A DNA stretch of 64,000 nucleotides from Thioflexithrix psekupsensis (GTDB lineage: Bacteria; Pseudomonadota; Gammaproteobacteria; Beggiatoales; Beggiatoaceae): contig NZ_MSLT01000018.1 in NCBI RefSeq assembly GCF_002149925.1, forward strand, positions 310,001-374,000. Direction: 5' to 3'. Within the stretch, counting starts at the first letter, position 1. Each line of letters begins with the position of its first letter. The notes beneath the pieces were generated by a model that saw nothing but the letters and a program-made list of their open reading frames with translations, did not search any database and was not told where the DNA came from. This document shows positions 1 to 9,828 of this stretch, piece after piece. Position numbers and translations under genes: made by a program.

Positions 1-51
1 TTCGGTAAAAAAGTAGATACGCCGTATCGTTGCATGGTTCTGGCGAATTAA
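1..51 (+). CDS. C-terminal tail of an unidentified protein (partial)
   Basis: Frame 1 stays open from the window edge to a TAA at 49-51 and encodes 16 residues ending in RCMVLAN. The next 150 bases carry no convincing gene, so this looks like the 3' end of a gene that starts outside the window. The piece is too short to name, and a chance open frame cannot be excluded. Confidence 0.35.
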   Translation, partial: FGKKVDTPYRCMVLAN

Positions 52-205
52 GCAGAGTCCATACCAAAAAATGCGACTGACTGCATCAAGGCTGTACCAT
101 TCATCTGATGACACAGACCGATCATTCTAACGCATTTTTAGAAAAAATGAACAAAAACTTGCTAAATCTCATTCTTTCTTTCACTTCCAATTAAGGCGAC
201 CCTTC

Positions 206-1373
206 ATGCAACACGACTTTGATGTAGACGTTTCACGTGCCGACACAGACAGCATAAAATGGCGACGTTATCCGTCTGATGTTTTGCCGTTGTGGGTAGC
301 GGATATGGATTTTACCGCGCCACCTGGGATTATTGATGCGCTACAAAAACGGGTACAACATGGCGTTTTCGGCTACGGCGGGCGCAGTGCTGAATTGGCA
401 CAGTGTATTTGTGAACGTGTCGCCCAGCGTTATCAGTGGCCAGTGAGTCCCGATGAGATTACCGGGGTTGGTTGCTGGATTAAACTGGGTCTGTCGCGCT
501 GTGGGGGAAGTGGGGGATGAGGTTTTAGTTCAAACGCCCGTTTATCCGCCTTTTCTCAGCGCGCCTACGCTGCAACAGCGACAGTTACAAACTGTCGATC
601 TCTGTGTTCATGACAGCACTTCTCAACAACTCTATTATGGGCTAGATTTGACTACTTTTAAAGCTAAGTTGTCTTCTAAAACAGCTTTATTCTTACTCTG
701 CCACCCACATAATCCGGTTGGGCGTGTTTTTTCTCGCCATGAGTTGTTGGCCTTAGCGGAATTGTGTATGGAAAATGGGACAGTGATCTGTTCTGATGAA
801 ATCCATTGCGATCTCCTGTTAGACGCAGAAACAATGCCGCATGTTCCCCTAGCCAGTTTGTCTCCAGAAATCGCCGCCTCGTGCATTACTCTCATGGCAC
901 CCAGTAAAACTTTTAATATCGCAGGGTTGGCGTGTAGTTTTGCCATTGTACAAAATCCCCGTTTGCGCAAAATATTACAGCGCGCCGCAATGGGAATTAT
1001 GCCAGAAATCAATGTATTAGGCATAGAAGCCGCATTGGCAGGCTATCAACATGGCGAAAGCTGGTTACAAGATTTATTGATTTATCTGCGTGGAAATCGA
1101 GATTATCTCTTTGATTTTGTCGTAGAAAATATGCCGAAAATACGCCTGACTCGTCCTGAAGCCACTTTTTTAACCTGGTTGGATTGCCGGGCGTGGGTGG
1201 CTGATCCCTACCTATTTTGTTTAGAAAAAGCCCGTGTGGCGGGGAATGAAGGTCAATCTTTTGGCATGGGATATGAGGGGTTTCTTCGCTTGAATTTTGG
1301 CTGTTCTCGTTTGCGCTTGCAAGAGGCTCTGACTCGCTTGCAACACGCTTATCTGATGAGTGAAACAGATTAG
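206..1373 (+). pseudogene. MalY/PatB-type PLP aminotransferase (cystathionine beta-lyase-like), frameshifted
   Basis: The two open frames together give a full-length (~388 aa) fold-type I aminotransferase of the MalY/PatB group. These enzymes use PLP to cleave C-S bonds of cystathionine or related amino acids. The first frame carries the typical N-terminus (WRRYPSDVLPLWVADMDF). The second continues with GDEVLVQTPVYPPFLS, the HNPVGRVF segment and SDEIHCDLL, and has the PLP-lysine region APSKTFNIAGLA. The frames join at a GGGG run (464-467): leaving out one G gives DEITGLVAGLNW without any other change. It is therefore either a very recent frameshift or a one-base sequence error. Start at ATG 206 follows a weak AAGGCGA. 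No operon partner is evident. Confidence 0.85.
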
Positions 1374-1501
1374 CGTTTAAATGCACAGACGAGTAAAATT
1401 CTCAGCTATTCTAAGCGGCTAACCCATCTGCTCTGTCCACTTTTAACAGAAAACCATAAAGCAGTGTTTGATTTGTAAACATTCAGCGGAGAAAGTAAAA
1501 G

Positions 1502-3169
1502 ATGTTTAATGATGATGTAGAACAACCACGGGTATTGGTGGTCGATGATGATGTTTTCATGCGCGGAATGCTACATAACCTGCTGGAAACACAAGGTTAT
1601 CAGGTGATTCAAGCCGAAGATGGACTCAAGGCACTGTCTGTGTTTCGTCAGCAAACCCCAGATTTAGTTCTGCTGGATGCGGCGATGCCGGTCATGGATG
1701 GTTTTACGGCGTGTGCGGAATTGAAAAAAATCGAAGTCAGTTTTGATGTTCCGGTGATTATGATCACTGCTTTGGATGACGAAGAATCTGTGGATAAGGC
1801 GTTTAGTGCGGGCGCAGTAGAATACATTACTAAACCGGTGCATTGGGCAGTGTTACGACATCGGGTTAAAGTGATTTTAGACGCAAGGCAAGCCCAAGCG
1901 GCTATGCGTAAGAGTGAAGCCCGTTTTCGTGGATTATTTGAACAAGCGGCGGTGGGCATTGGTTTGGTGGATATGCAGGGGCGTTGTTTTCAAGCCAACC
2001 CCGGTTTACAACAAATTTTAGGGCGTGATATAGGGGATTTATTAGATCGTCCTTTTGATAAATTATTTTATCCCTCAGACAGCGTGGTAGAAAAAGAATT
2101 TCATCACAAATTATTAACCCAGCAAATTTCCCATTATCAAATGGAGAAATATTTTTTTCGTAAAGAAAGTGCCATTGCTTGGGGACGTTTAACCACTTCT
2201 TTGGTTAAAAACGAAGCCGATCAGCCCGTTTTCTACGTGCAGATGGTGGAAGATATTACCGAACGCAAACGCGCCCAAACCAAACAACGGTTAGCCGCAA
2301 AAGTGTTTGAAACCACCTCCGATGGAATCATGATCACCAATGCAGAGGGACGAATTATTGATGTCAATCAAGCCTTTTTGTTGATGACGGGTTACAGTTA
2401 CGAAGCCGTGCTGGATCAGAATCCACGCTTTTTACAATCAGGACATCATGATCGCGCTTTTTTCGACAACTTATGGATGCAAGTGCGTAACACTGGACGG
2501 TGGCGCGGACAAATTTGGAATCGTCGTCAAAATGGGGATATTTTTTCAGTTTGGTTATCCATTAGCGCAGTACGCGGCGAACATAATCAAGTGACGCATT
2601 ATGTGGCCGTTTATTCTGATATTTCTTCATTGAAAGAAAATGATGAACGAATGCGCTTATTATCCCATTACGATCCATTGACAGAATTACCCAATCGCTT
2701 ATTATTTCACGAATTATTAACACGGGCTTGTCGTCAAGAAGAACGAGTGGCTTTATTGTACTTAGATATTGATGGTTTTAAACGCATTAATGACCTGTTT
2801 AATTACGACGTGGGCGATGCGTGTTTAAAGGAAGTGGCAACACGGCTGCGGCGTTGTCTTCGAGAAGGCGATCAAGTCGCCCGTTTGGACAGCGACGAAT
2901 TTGCGATTGTGATGTCGCCGATTCATCAAAAATATGATACGCGGGTGATTACGGATCAAATTTTTGCCGAGTTGCAAAAACCCATTACCGTAGAACAACA
3001 CACCTTTACCATCGATTGTAATATAGGTGTAAGTTTTTTCCCTTCAGACAGCATTCAAGCCGATCAACCTGATGGGGTAGAAGTGTTTATTCAACAAGCC
3101 GATATGGCGATGTTTATGGCGAAAGAAAACGGTAAAAATACCTGCTATGTATTTACCGAATTAAGCTAA
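1502..3169 (+). CDS. Response regulator: REC-PAS-PAS-GGDEF with degenerate active site
   Basis: A 555-residue soluble signalling protein. An N-terminal receiver (about 10-125) has the acidic pocket VVDDD and phospho-acceptor D59 in LLDAAMPVMDG. Two PAS domains follow (about 140-255 and 265-380), the second ending in the usual DIS linker, then a GGDEF domain (about 390-550). The catalytic signature GGDEF is replaced by DSDEF, so cyclase activity is doubtful. The product-binding RxxD motif (REGD) is kept five residues upstream, which would allow c-di-GMP binding. There is no EAL domain. A GGAG sequence lies 10 bases upstream of ATG 1502. Function as a c-di-GMP receptor is inference. Confidence 0.88.
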   Translation: MFNDDVEQPRVLVVDDDVFMRGMLHNLLETQGYQVIQAEDGLKALSVFRQQTPDLVLLDAAMPVMDGFTACAELKKIEVSFDVPVIMITALDDEESVDKAFSAGAVEYITKPVHWAVLRHRVKVILDARQAQAAMRKSEARFRGLFEQAAVGIGLVDMQGRCFQANPGLQQILGRDIGDLLDRPFDKLFYPSDSVVEKEFHHKLLTQQISHYQMEKYFFRKESAIAWGRLTTSLVKNEADQPVFYVQMVEDITERKRAQTKQRLAAKVFETTSDGIMITNAEGRIIDVNQAFLLMTGYSYEAVLDQNPRFLQSGHHDRAFFDNLWMQVRNTGRWRGQIWNRRQNGDIFSVWLSISAVRGEHNQVTHYVAVYSDISSLKENDERMRLLSHYDPLTELPNRLLFHELLTRACRQEERVALLYLDIDGFKRINDLFNYDVGDACLKEVATRLRRCLREGDQVARLDSDEFAIVMSPIHQKYDTRVITDQIFAELQKPITVEQHTFTIDCNIGVSFFPSDSIQADQPDGVEVFIQQADMAMFMAKENGKNTCYVFTELS

Positions 3170-3213
3170 TTCTTTAATTTTCAATCGGTTCAATTTATTG
3201 TGGAGCGTGATAG

Positions 3214-4116
3214 GTGATGCTGCGTCCTACTTCAATGGCATTGATTGCCGTGATGACAACTGGTTTATATGGGCTGGAAACAAGCCCCGTGGCCGCCCAA
3301 GTGCCACCCTCTCTTCCCCAAACAGAAACACAACGTTTAGAACAACAAGTGCAATCCCTGCGCACCATGCTCTTGGATCAAGATCGCCTGATCAGCCAGT
3401 TACAGCATGAATTACAATTGTTGCGAGGAGACAATGAAGTATTAGCCTTTGACATTCAGCAGGTAAAACAACAACAACAGGTGATTTACTTAGATTTAGA
3501 CACCCGTTTGCGCCAATTGTCGGGCGACAATTCGGCGGCAAACAACACCCACAGCGAAACAGTGACTGATTTGACGGGTTTGACCGAGACTGATAATACG
3601 TCATCAGCCCCTCCTCCCGTTCAAACGCCACCTGAATCGTCGGTTGTGGCTTCTCCGCCGCCTGCGCCACCTGCGACTGTGCCAACAACGCCCGCGCCCA
3701 GTGAGCCGAGCAGTGCCAATTTAAGCAACATGGGCGAAGTGGAATTGTATCAACAGGGTTTTAATTTTGTGCAAACCGAACAGTTTAATTCGGCTATTAC
3801 CGTATTTAAACAATTATTAGACACTTATCCCAAAGGCAATTACGCCGATAATGCACAATATTGGATAGCCGAATCTCATTATGCGTTGCGTCAACTTGAT
3901 CAGGCGTTAGTGGCTTTTACGGGCTTATTAACCCAATATCCCACCAGCACCAAACGCTCTCATGCGTTATTAAAAATTGGTTACACTTATTACGAACAAC
4001 GCAATTATTTGTCGGCTCGTGCCACTTTAGAACAAGTGATCAGCGAATACCCCAACAGCAGCACGGCGCGCCTTGCTCAAGCGCGTTTGCAACAGATTCA
4101 GCAAATGGGATATTGA
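3214..4116 (+). CDS. cpoB: Cell division coordinator CpoB (YbgF, Tol-Pal associated)
   Basis: A 300-residue periplasmic protein with the CpoB layout. A signal peptide runs to about VAA-Q (residue 29). A coiled coil (about 35-90, rich in Q/L heptads) mediates trimerisation, followed by a proline-rich linker (about 125-165) and C-terminal TPR repeats beginning at ELYQQGFNFVQTEQFNSAI. In other bacteria it coordinates Tol-Pal with peptidoglycan synthesis at the septum. The gene normally sits at the end of the tol-pal operon, but here tol genes are not adjacent. The start is GTG 3214 or ATG 3217, with GGAG about 9-12 bases upstream. Family assignment is firm; the exact start is not. Confidence 0.85.
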   Translation: MMLRPTSMALIAVMTTGLYGLETSPVAAQVPPSLPQTETQRLEQQVQSLRTMLLDQDRLISQLQHELQLLRGDNEVLAFDIQQVKQQQQVIYLDLDTRLRQLSGDNSAANNTHSETVTDLTGLTETDNTSSAPPPVQTPPESSVVASPPPAPPATVPTTPAPSEPSSANLSNMGEVELYQQGFNFVQTEQFNSAITVFKQLLDTYPKGNYADNAQYWIAESHYALRQLDQALVAFTGLLTQYPTSTKRSHALLKIGYTYYEQRNYLSARATLEQVISEYPNSSTARLAQARLQQIQQMGY

Positions 4117-4153
4117 TTTTTATCTGAATTTGCGACATGGCTTGGTTCAATTG

Positions 4154-5041
4154 TTATTTTTCCAAACACAAACGCAATGCCGTGTCCCATGCGGGTAATT
4201 TTAAGCCAAAAGTTGCCGTTAATTTCTCATTCGACAACACCGAATAAGCGGGGCGACGCACTGGAGTGGGATAATCGGCCGTGGTAATTGGATGAACGGT
4301 CACTTGTCTTTCGCCGTGTTGCACAATTGATTGGGCGAATCCATGCCAATTCGTTTCGCCGGCACAAGTGAGGTGATAAACACCCCGGTAATTTTTAAGC
4401 GTATTTTTCATAGACGGCGCAAGCAACTGACTCAACACCTGCGCAGTCGCCTCGGCAATACTACGGCTCCACGTGGGCGCGCCCCACTGATCGGCGACCA
4501 CACGTAGTTCGTCCCGTTCCCGTGCCAAGCGTTGCATGGTCAATAAAAAATTTTTACCGCGCATCCCATACACCCAAGCGGTGCGAAAAATCAACGCGGT
4601 GGCTTCCGTGTCCATGATAGCCCGCTCACCGGCCAATTTGCTTTCACCATACGCACCCAATGGATTCACAGGGTCTGTTTCCACATAAGGTGTTTGTTTT
4701 TCACCAGAAAAAACATAATCCGTCGAATAATGAATCAAAAGAGCATTTAAACGTTGTGCTTCTTCGGCCAAAACGCCTGGTGCCGTGCCATTGATCACAT
4801 GAGCGAGATCACTTTCTTCTTCGGCTTTATCCACCGCAGTATAAGCGGCGGCATTGACAATCACCTCTGGCTTGACCTGCCGAATCAAGCGATACAAAGA
4901 ATCAATATCGGCTAAATCGGCATACTGTTGACCTGCACTGGGTTGACGATTGGCCACCGTTAATTCACCCAACGTACTCAAACAGCGTTGTAATTCCCAC
5001 CCCACTTGTCCCGTGGTGCCTAAAAGTAAAAGTTGCGGCAT
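4154..5041 (-). CDS. rfbD: dTDP-4-dehydrorhamnose reductase RfbD
   Basis: This enzyme performs the last step of dTDP-L-rhamnose synthesis, NAD(P)H reduction of dTDP-4-keto-rhamnose. At 295 residues it matches RfbD. It shows the Rossmann motif GTTGQVGWEL (8-17), the segment NAAAYTAVDKAE, the catalytic pattern T/YxxxK (STDYVFSG then YGESKLAGE) and the FRTAWVYG block. It is transcribed toward cpoB and ends 37 bases from it. The other three pathway genes (rfbB, rfbA, rfbC) lie together at 29.1-31.6 kb on the same strand, so the pathway is split over two loci. Confidence 0.93.
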   Translation of the reverse strand: MPQLLLLGTTGQVGWELQRCLSTLGELTVANRQPSAGQQYADLADIDSLYRLIRQVKPEVIVNAAAYTAVDKAEEESDLAHVINGTAPGVLAEEAQRLNALLIHYSTDYVFSGEKQTPYVETDPVNPLGAYGESKLAGERAIMDTEATALIFRTAWVYGMRGKNFLLTMQRLARERDELRVVADQWGAPTWSRSIAEATAQVLSQLLAPSMKNTLKNYRGVYHLTCAGETNWHGFAQSIVQHGERQVTVHPITTADYPTPVRRPAYSVLSNEKLTATFGLKLPAWDTALRLCLEK

Positions 5042-5133
5042 GACTTTGATTCTCTTTGTAGCGAATGGATTCGATTTGTAATAAACACTTATAGAGATAG
5101 GCTAATGGCGACATGAATTTCTGTCAATCTTTA

Positions 5134-7758
5134 TTATGGCTGCAATTCCAAAGTCCAAGCCACATAGGCTTGGGCAGTGTCTTGCATTTTAACTAATGAT
5201 CCTGTGAAAATAGTCGCTAATATTTTTTTATTCACCGTAATGGCTTGATCTAATTTAGAGAAGTGATTATTACTATTTAAATTAAGAAAGAAACTGAAAT
5301 AATGACTTAAAAAAACACCATGTAAATGACTGGGTAAAATCGTATTAAAATGACGATCTAACAAATCTTCAACCGCATAATCAAACAATTTTGCCCACGC
5401 CCGATTGACATAAATAAATCGCCCACTGCCATCAGTAATCGCAATGCTGGTTTTCACCCCATCTAAGGCACGAGACAATAAAGAATCGTGACTATTAAAA
5501 ATCTTTTCTATTTTCTTTAAAGACGTGACATCTTCCCCAATCATCCAACCATACCAACCGAAAATAGGATAATGCCGCGAGACATTAGACCAAGAAATAA
5601 TGCGATGCGTACCATCTTTACACGTCACTTCCGTTTCATAATGCACACACGTATCTTCATTAAATAATCGTCGCCGCACTTCTTCTCGATATTCCATTTT
5701 TGGATAAAGCAACATTAACGCATCTTTACGCCGAACAATATCGGCCGAAAGATAACCCGTTACTTTTTCACATTCCCGATTCCATACCACAAATTCTCCC
5801 GACGCATTATAAGCATTGAGCATAATGGGCATATTTTCGACCACCGCACGAAAACGCTCCTCATTTAACAACACTTGCTCTAAAGTATGTTGATGCTCTG
5901 TGACATCCTGTCCGACTAACCACAGCGCGAAATCGGCTAATTTAACCTCTGTAGAAACCGACCACGCAATGGTTTTCTCACTGCCATCGCGGCAAGTCAT
6001 GATACATTCCCAATTTCTAAAACCATCATAACGCTCAATCATTAAGCGAGCCGTTTGAATCACTTCATCTCGATACGCGGCATCAGGAAATAATAAATCA
6101 AAAGCACTGGCATTATGCAAAACAGTAGCCGCCGAATAACCCGTGACTCTTTCACATTCTTTATTCCACAAAACCACTTGGCCTTGATCATCAAATACGC
6201 ATAACATAATGGGTAAACATTCCAAAGACACGCGCAAACTTTCTGCCCGTTCTTGCAAAGCATGTTGCGCCCGCACTTGTCGTGTAATATCTTGTGCAAA
6301 ACTAATCACGCCAATCACATGATTTTTTTCGTCTCGATAAGGAATGCGATCATTTTGTAAATAGCCGCGAGGATATTCGCCTATTGTGCCTAAACGGGGT
6401 TGTCCTGAATTAATAGAAATTAAGTCATCGGCACGATATTGCTCGGTATATTTTGGAAATAAATCATAGTCATAGCGTCCGATCAACATTTCTGGAGATA
6501 ACGGTTGTCCTAAAGCACGGCTAATCATTGCAGAAGCCTGATAATTCGCAGATTCAATTTTGCCTTGTTTGTCTTTAAACATAATGGCAACAGGTGCTGC
6601 TTGAAAAACAGTTTTATACTTATCTAATTCATATTTTAATTGGTGTTCTTTAGAGACTTGCTCAGTCAAATCGATGGCAAATGAAATCACCCCAATAATT
6701 TTATTATCCGAATCATAATAAGGAATTTTACTCACCGACCATTGCCGTTCATAAAACTCTTCTACTCGTGACAAAATAGACTGTCCCGTATGAATCACCG
6801 ATAAATCTTCTTCATAATGCAATTCACCTTGATCGGGTGATAAATCATACATCGACATTCCCATCAAACGATCAGGCGTGGTTTCCAACAATTCAGCCGC
6901 ATAACGATTTGCCCGAATAATGCGATTTTGATCATCTTTATATAAAATAGCCAAAGGTGCGGCATGAAAAATGGTTTCATACTGATGATGTTCATACCGC
7001 AAAGCATCTTGTAAGGCTTGATGCTCGGAAATATCGCGCATCATTCCCACCACAAAACTGCTTTGACGATGCTCATCATCAGTAACTAATTCAAAACGCG
7101 CACGGGTATTAAATAAACGCCCCGATGGCTCTTGCATTAACAACTCACCTTCCCAAAATATATGTTCAGATAAGCAAGGCAAAATCTCTTCTAATAAACA
7201 ACGATAAGCCTCTGGGGAATAATAGCTATTTTGATTTAAATGGGCTAAATCATCGGCATTATATTTAAATAATAGTTGATGTGCGGCATTGGTATAAACA
7301 TATTGTCCTTCTATATACCAAATTTCGACTGCTATTTTAGAAATATCGACAATGGTTTTAAATAGTTTTAATTGCGTATTTAAATTTTCAACCGCAAGCA
7401 AATGATTTCCTGTTTTAATCACATCATTTTGCTCAAATCCCACACATAAAATATGCGCGATTTCTTCTTGCCAATTGACTTGCCATAAAACGCTTTGATA
7501 ATCTCCCGAGGCACGACGCAAACGCCCATGAAAAGATTGAACGTGTTGTGTTTCTATCACCTGTTGTAATGTCTGGGCAGCAAGCGTTTGATCGGCAGGA
7601 TGAAATAAACCCAACCAAGAATCAATTAATTCTAACGACGGATAACCCAATAATTGCCAACGCAAATTCACCGCTAATAATTCACCACTGGCCTCAAGCA
7701 CACAAGATAATGCAGGATTATGTTGAAAAAAAATATTTGCCGACCAATCAAATGCCAT
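5134..7758 (-). CDS. Seven-PAS-domain protein without an output domain
   Basis: An 874-residue protein composed almost entirely of PAS/PAC sensory repeats. By eye these begin near residues 10, 132, 260, 385, 505, 630 and 755. Modules 3 and 4 resemble each other (HAAPLAILYKDD, QAAPVAIMFKDK) and so do 5 and 6 (LPIMLCVFDDQGQVVLWNKECE, MPIMLNAYNASGEFVVWNRECE), which points to internal duplication. Linkers end with the usual DIS/DIT/DVT-E/Q signals. No histidine kinase, GGDEF, EAL, methyl-accepting or DNA-binding segment is visible, and there is no transmembrane helix. It is likely a cytosolic sensor that works through a partner, but the partner and ligand cannot be deduced. Start ATG 7758. Confidence 0.85.
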   Translation of the reverse strand: MAFDWSANIFFQHNPALSCVLEASGELLAVNLRWQLLGYPSLELIDSWLGLFHPADQTLAAQTLQQVIETQHVQSFHGRLRRASGDYQSVLWQVNWQEEIAHILCVGFEQNDVIKTGNHLLAVENLNTQLKLFKTIVDISKIAVEIWYIEGQYVYTNAAHQLLFKYNADDLAHLNQNSYYSPEAYRCLLEEILPCLSEHIFWEGELLMQEPSGRLFNTRARFELVTDDEHRQSSFVVGMMRDISEHQALQDALRYEHHQYETIFHAAPLAILYKDDQNRIIRANRYAAELLETTPDRLMGMSMYDLSPDQGELHYEEDLSVIHTGQSILSRVEEFYERQWSVSKIPYYDSDNKIIGVISFAIDLTEQVSKEHQLKYELDKYKTVFQAAPVAIMFKDKQGKIESANYQASAMISRALGQPLSPEMLIGRYDYDLFPKYTEQYRADDLISINSGQPRLGTIGEYPRGYLQNDRIPYRDEKNHVIGVISFAQDITRQVRAQHALQERAESLRVSLECLPIMLCVFDDQGQVVLWNKECERVTGYSAATVLHNASAFDLLFPDAAYRDEVIQTARLMIERYDGFRNWECIMTCRDGSEKTIAWSVSTEVKLADFALWLVGQDVTEHQHTLEQVLLNEERFRAVVENMPIMLNAYNASGEFVVWNRECEKVTGYLSADIVRRKDALMLLYPKMEYREEVRRRLFNEDTCVHYETEVTCKDGTHRIISWSNVSRHYPIFGWYGWMIGEDVTSLKKIEKIFNSHDSLLSRALDGVKTSIAITDGSGRFIYVNRAWAKLFDYAVEDLLDRHFNTILPSHLHGVFLSHYFSFFLNLNSNNHFSKLDQAITVNKKILATIFTGSLVKMQDTAQAYVAWTLELQP

Positions 7759-7872
7759 AAACGTTATTTCCTAATAAATCCTATTTAATACAAACTAACA
7801 CAGCATATTTAATGCCATTATTAAAAACTAAAAATCACTGTTTCACTCCATTAACCATTTAGTGTTATCGCC

Positions 7873-8703
7873 ATGAAAACTGCATTTACCCAAGAGAACG
7901 ATTTATGGCAACAATTGCAAAAAAACACCGATCCAACCGATCAACAGCGTCAACTGCTGGAATTTATACGTTTACTGTTAGAACAAAGTCAATGTAGCCC
8001 GACAGAAATATCCCAATTAGACCACGATGATTTAACGGATTTATTCTTAGAATATCAAGGCATTGGCAAAATAACGGCCGATTTTTTACGCGAAGGATTG
8101 CCGTTTTTAGACCCAAGCTATCAAGGACAAGATTTTGAACAACAATTGCATCGACTACAGCAAGAATTGCAGGATTTTTTAAATAAAAACCAACAATTAC
8201 AACAAGCCATTTTGCCGTTGCAACAACTTAGTACAGAATTGCAACAACAGCAAGCCCATTACGCCGCTCAAGAGGAAGAATTGCACCATTTGCGTCGATA
8301 CATCGCCCAATTGGAACAGCAGCAACAACAGGCGCAGCGCGCTCCCGAGCAGATCGCCCAGTTACGCCAACAAGCGACACAAGAATCTATGCAAGCCCTG
8401 CAAACTTTATTGCGTGATTGGCTGGAGTTAATGACGGTTATTAAGGAAAATGCACACCATTATCAAGCCCATTACCAAGCGAATCAAAATATTCATCAGG
8501 CATTGCAACAATTACCCGAATTAAATGAATTGGGAATGGATTTAACCCGTTTAGGCGAAATGAGTGCGCAATTAAATACGTTGCTAGGCGATTATGATCG
8601 GCATTTAAACGAGATAATGGCGATGGAAGAAAAGCATCGCCAATTGTTGCGGGCATTAAGAGAACCCCGCGCCAATTTGACGCGGCCAGAGGATGAGGAA
8701 TGA
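7873..8703 (+). CDS. Glutamine-rich coiled-coil protein of unknown function
   Basis: A 276-residue soluble protein without recognised domain. Residues 1-85 form a compact helical start containing LFLEYQGIGKITADFLREGLP. Residues 90-190 are a long coiled coil rich in Q, L and E, and a second helical stretch fills 190-265. There is no signal peptide or membrane segment. It is divergent from the PAS-array gene (115 bases apart) and convergent with another small coiled-coil gene downstream. The pairing of two coiled-coil proteins may be meaningful, but no function can be stated. Confidence 0.6.
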   Translation: MKTAFTQENDLWQQLQKNTDPTDQQRQLLEFIRLLLEQSQCSPTEISQLDHDDLTDLFLEYQGIGKITADFLREGLPFLDPSYQGQDFEQQLHRLQQELQDFLNKNQQLQQAILPLQQLSTELQQQQAHYAAQEEELHHLRRYIAQLEQQQQQAQRAPEQIAQLRQQATQESMQALQTLLRDWLELMTVIKENAHHYQAHYQANQNIHQALQQLPELNELGMDLTRLGEMSAQLNTLLGDYDRHLNEIMAMEEKHRQLLRALREPRANLTRPEDEE

Positions 8704-8741
8704 AAAAAAATGACTCAGCATTTAGCCGCAATAATAAACGG

Positions 8742-9116
8742 CTATTTGTGCATTATTTTCAATAAGCGAGATTCTGTGGCTTGAAATTCCAATGTGGTTT
8801 GTTCTAATATTTTTTCATAAGATTGTAATTGCTGTTTTAATGCGTGTTGTTGCAATAACCAATCTTCGTGATGTTCATAAACCCATTGGCTTAAATGTTG
8901 GGCTTCTTCTCGCACTTGTTCTAATTGAGAAAATAAATGGCTGGCACGTTTTAATTCCTGCGCCAATGCCAGAGAAAGGCCACCGTTATCAACAGTAATT
9001 TCTTCTGCTACACAAGGCATATTTGCCGCTTGATTCAACAAGATCGGATTCATATTATCCTGATATTGCTGTGATTTTTGCTTAAATAATAAGCCTATTT
9101 TTTGCAATAAACGCAT
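8742..9116 (-). CDS. Small coiled-coil protein of unknown function
   Basis: A 124-residue protein when started at ATG 9116, which has GGAG 9 bases upstream on the minus strand. Longer upstream starts would run into the cytochrome b561 gene. It starts MRLLQKIGLLFKQKSQQ, a mildly amphipathic helix, and residues 45-120 are predicted coiled coil (EQVREEAQHLSQWVYEHHEDW and following). No family is recognised. It converges with the preceding coiled-coil gene and is divergent from cytochrome b561. A possible role as a membrane-surface scaffold is only a guess. Confidence 0.55.
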   Translation of the reverse strand: MRLLQKIGLLFKQKSQQYQDNMNPILLNQAANMPCVAEEITVDNGGLSLALAQELKRASHLFSQLEQVREEAQHLSQWVYEHHEDWLLQQHALKQQLQSYEKILEQTTLEFQATESRLLKIMHK

Positions 9117-9153
9117 TTTTAATTCTCCACAATCAAAGCAAAGGAGTGACACC

Positions 9154-9723
9154 ATGATTCCCATTCGCAATACCACACAACGTTATGGTCAAATTGCCAT
9201 TTTTTTACATTGGAGTATTGTTTTATTATTCGCAGCGTTAATTCCTTTAGGATTAATCATGACTGCGATGGAAGATAGTCCCGAAAAATGGGAATTATAT
9301 AGCCTACATAAATCATTAGGAATGCTGGTTTTTGTACTGATTATTATCCGCATTATTTGGCGGTGGGTTAATCCAACACCGTTATTACCAGAGACCCTAA
9401 ACCGCTATGAAAGATGGCTTGCACACGGGGTGCATTTAGGTCTTTACGCGGTCATGATTATCATGCCCATTTCTGGCTTATTAGATTCTTATGGTGGGGG
9501 CTATAAAACCAATTTTTTTGGCTTATTTGACGTTTTTCCTAGGGTTGCTATTGCACGTAGTAAAGAATTAGAATTATTTGCGTTGGCAATACATATTTAC
9601 GGAGCTTATTTATTTTACCTGTTATTTTTTCTGCACATCGCAGGTGTTATTAAACACCATTTCATTTTAAAAGACAATACATTAAGACGCATGTTACCGA
9701 TTTCTTTAAAAGAAAAATCGTAA
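9154..9723 (+). CDS. cybB: Cytochrome b561 (CybB family)
   Basis: A 189-residue inner-membrane di-haem cytochrome b that passes electrons between quinol and other carriers. Four transmembrane helices are visible, about 14-37, 53-71, 93-111 and 145-166. Histidines suited to haem ligation lie at H19 (FLHW), H52 (LHKSLG), H91/H94 (AHGVHLGLY), H147 and H161 (FLHIAGVIKHH). A strong AAGGAG precedes ATG 9154 by about 9 bases. It stands alone, upstream of the isc operon and divergent from a small coiled-coil gene. The electron donor and acceptor are not indicated. Confidence 0.9.
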   Translation: MIPIRNTTQRYGQIAIFLHWSIVLLFAALIPLGLIMTAMEDSPEKWELYSLHKSLGMLVFVLIIIRIIWRWVNPTPLLPETLNRYERWLAHGVHLGLYAVMIIMPISGLLDSYGGGYKTNFFGLFDVFPRVAIARSKELELFALAIHIYGAYLFYLLFFLHIAGVIKHHFILKDNTLRRMLPISLKEKS

Positions 9724-9828
9724 GTCATTCCGCGACCTTATTCACGTGATTTGTGTTAATTATAGTCTAAATGGGACAAAGGCAGGTAGATTTCAAGAGT
9801 GTCATACTTGATAAAAACAGTCGGATTA

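Noticed and set aside
8721-8758. Possible terminator between the two convergent coiled-coil genes
   Set aside because: Only a 6-pair stem (TAGCCG/CGGCTA), overlapping the stop codon of the minus-strand gene; too weak.
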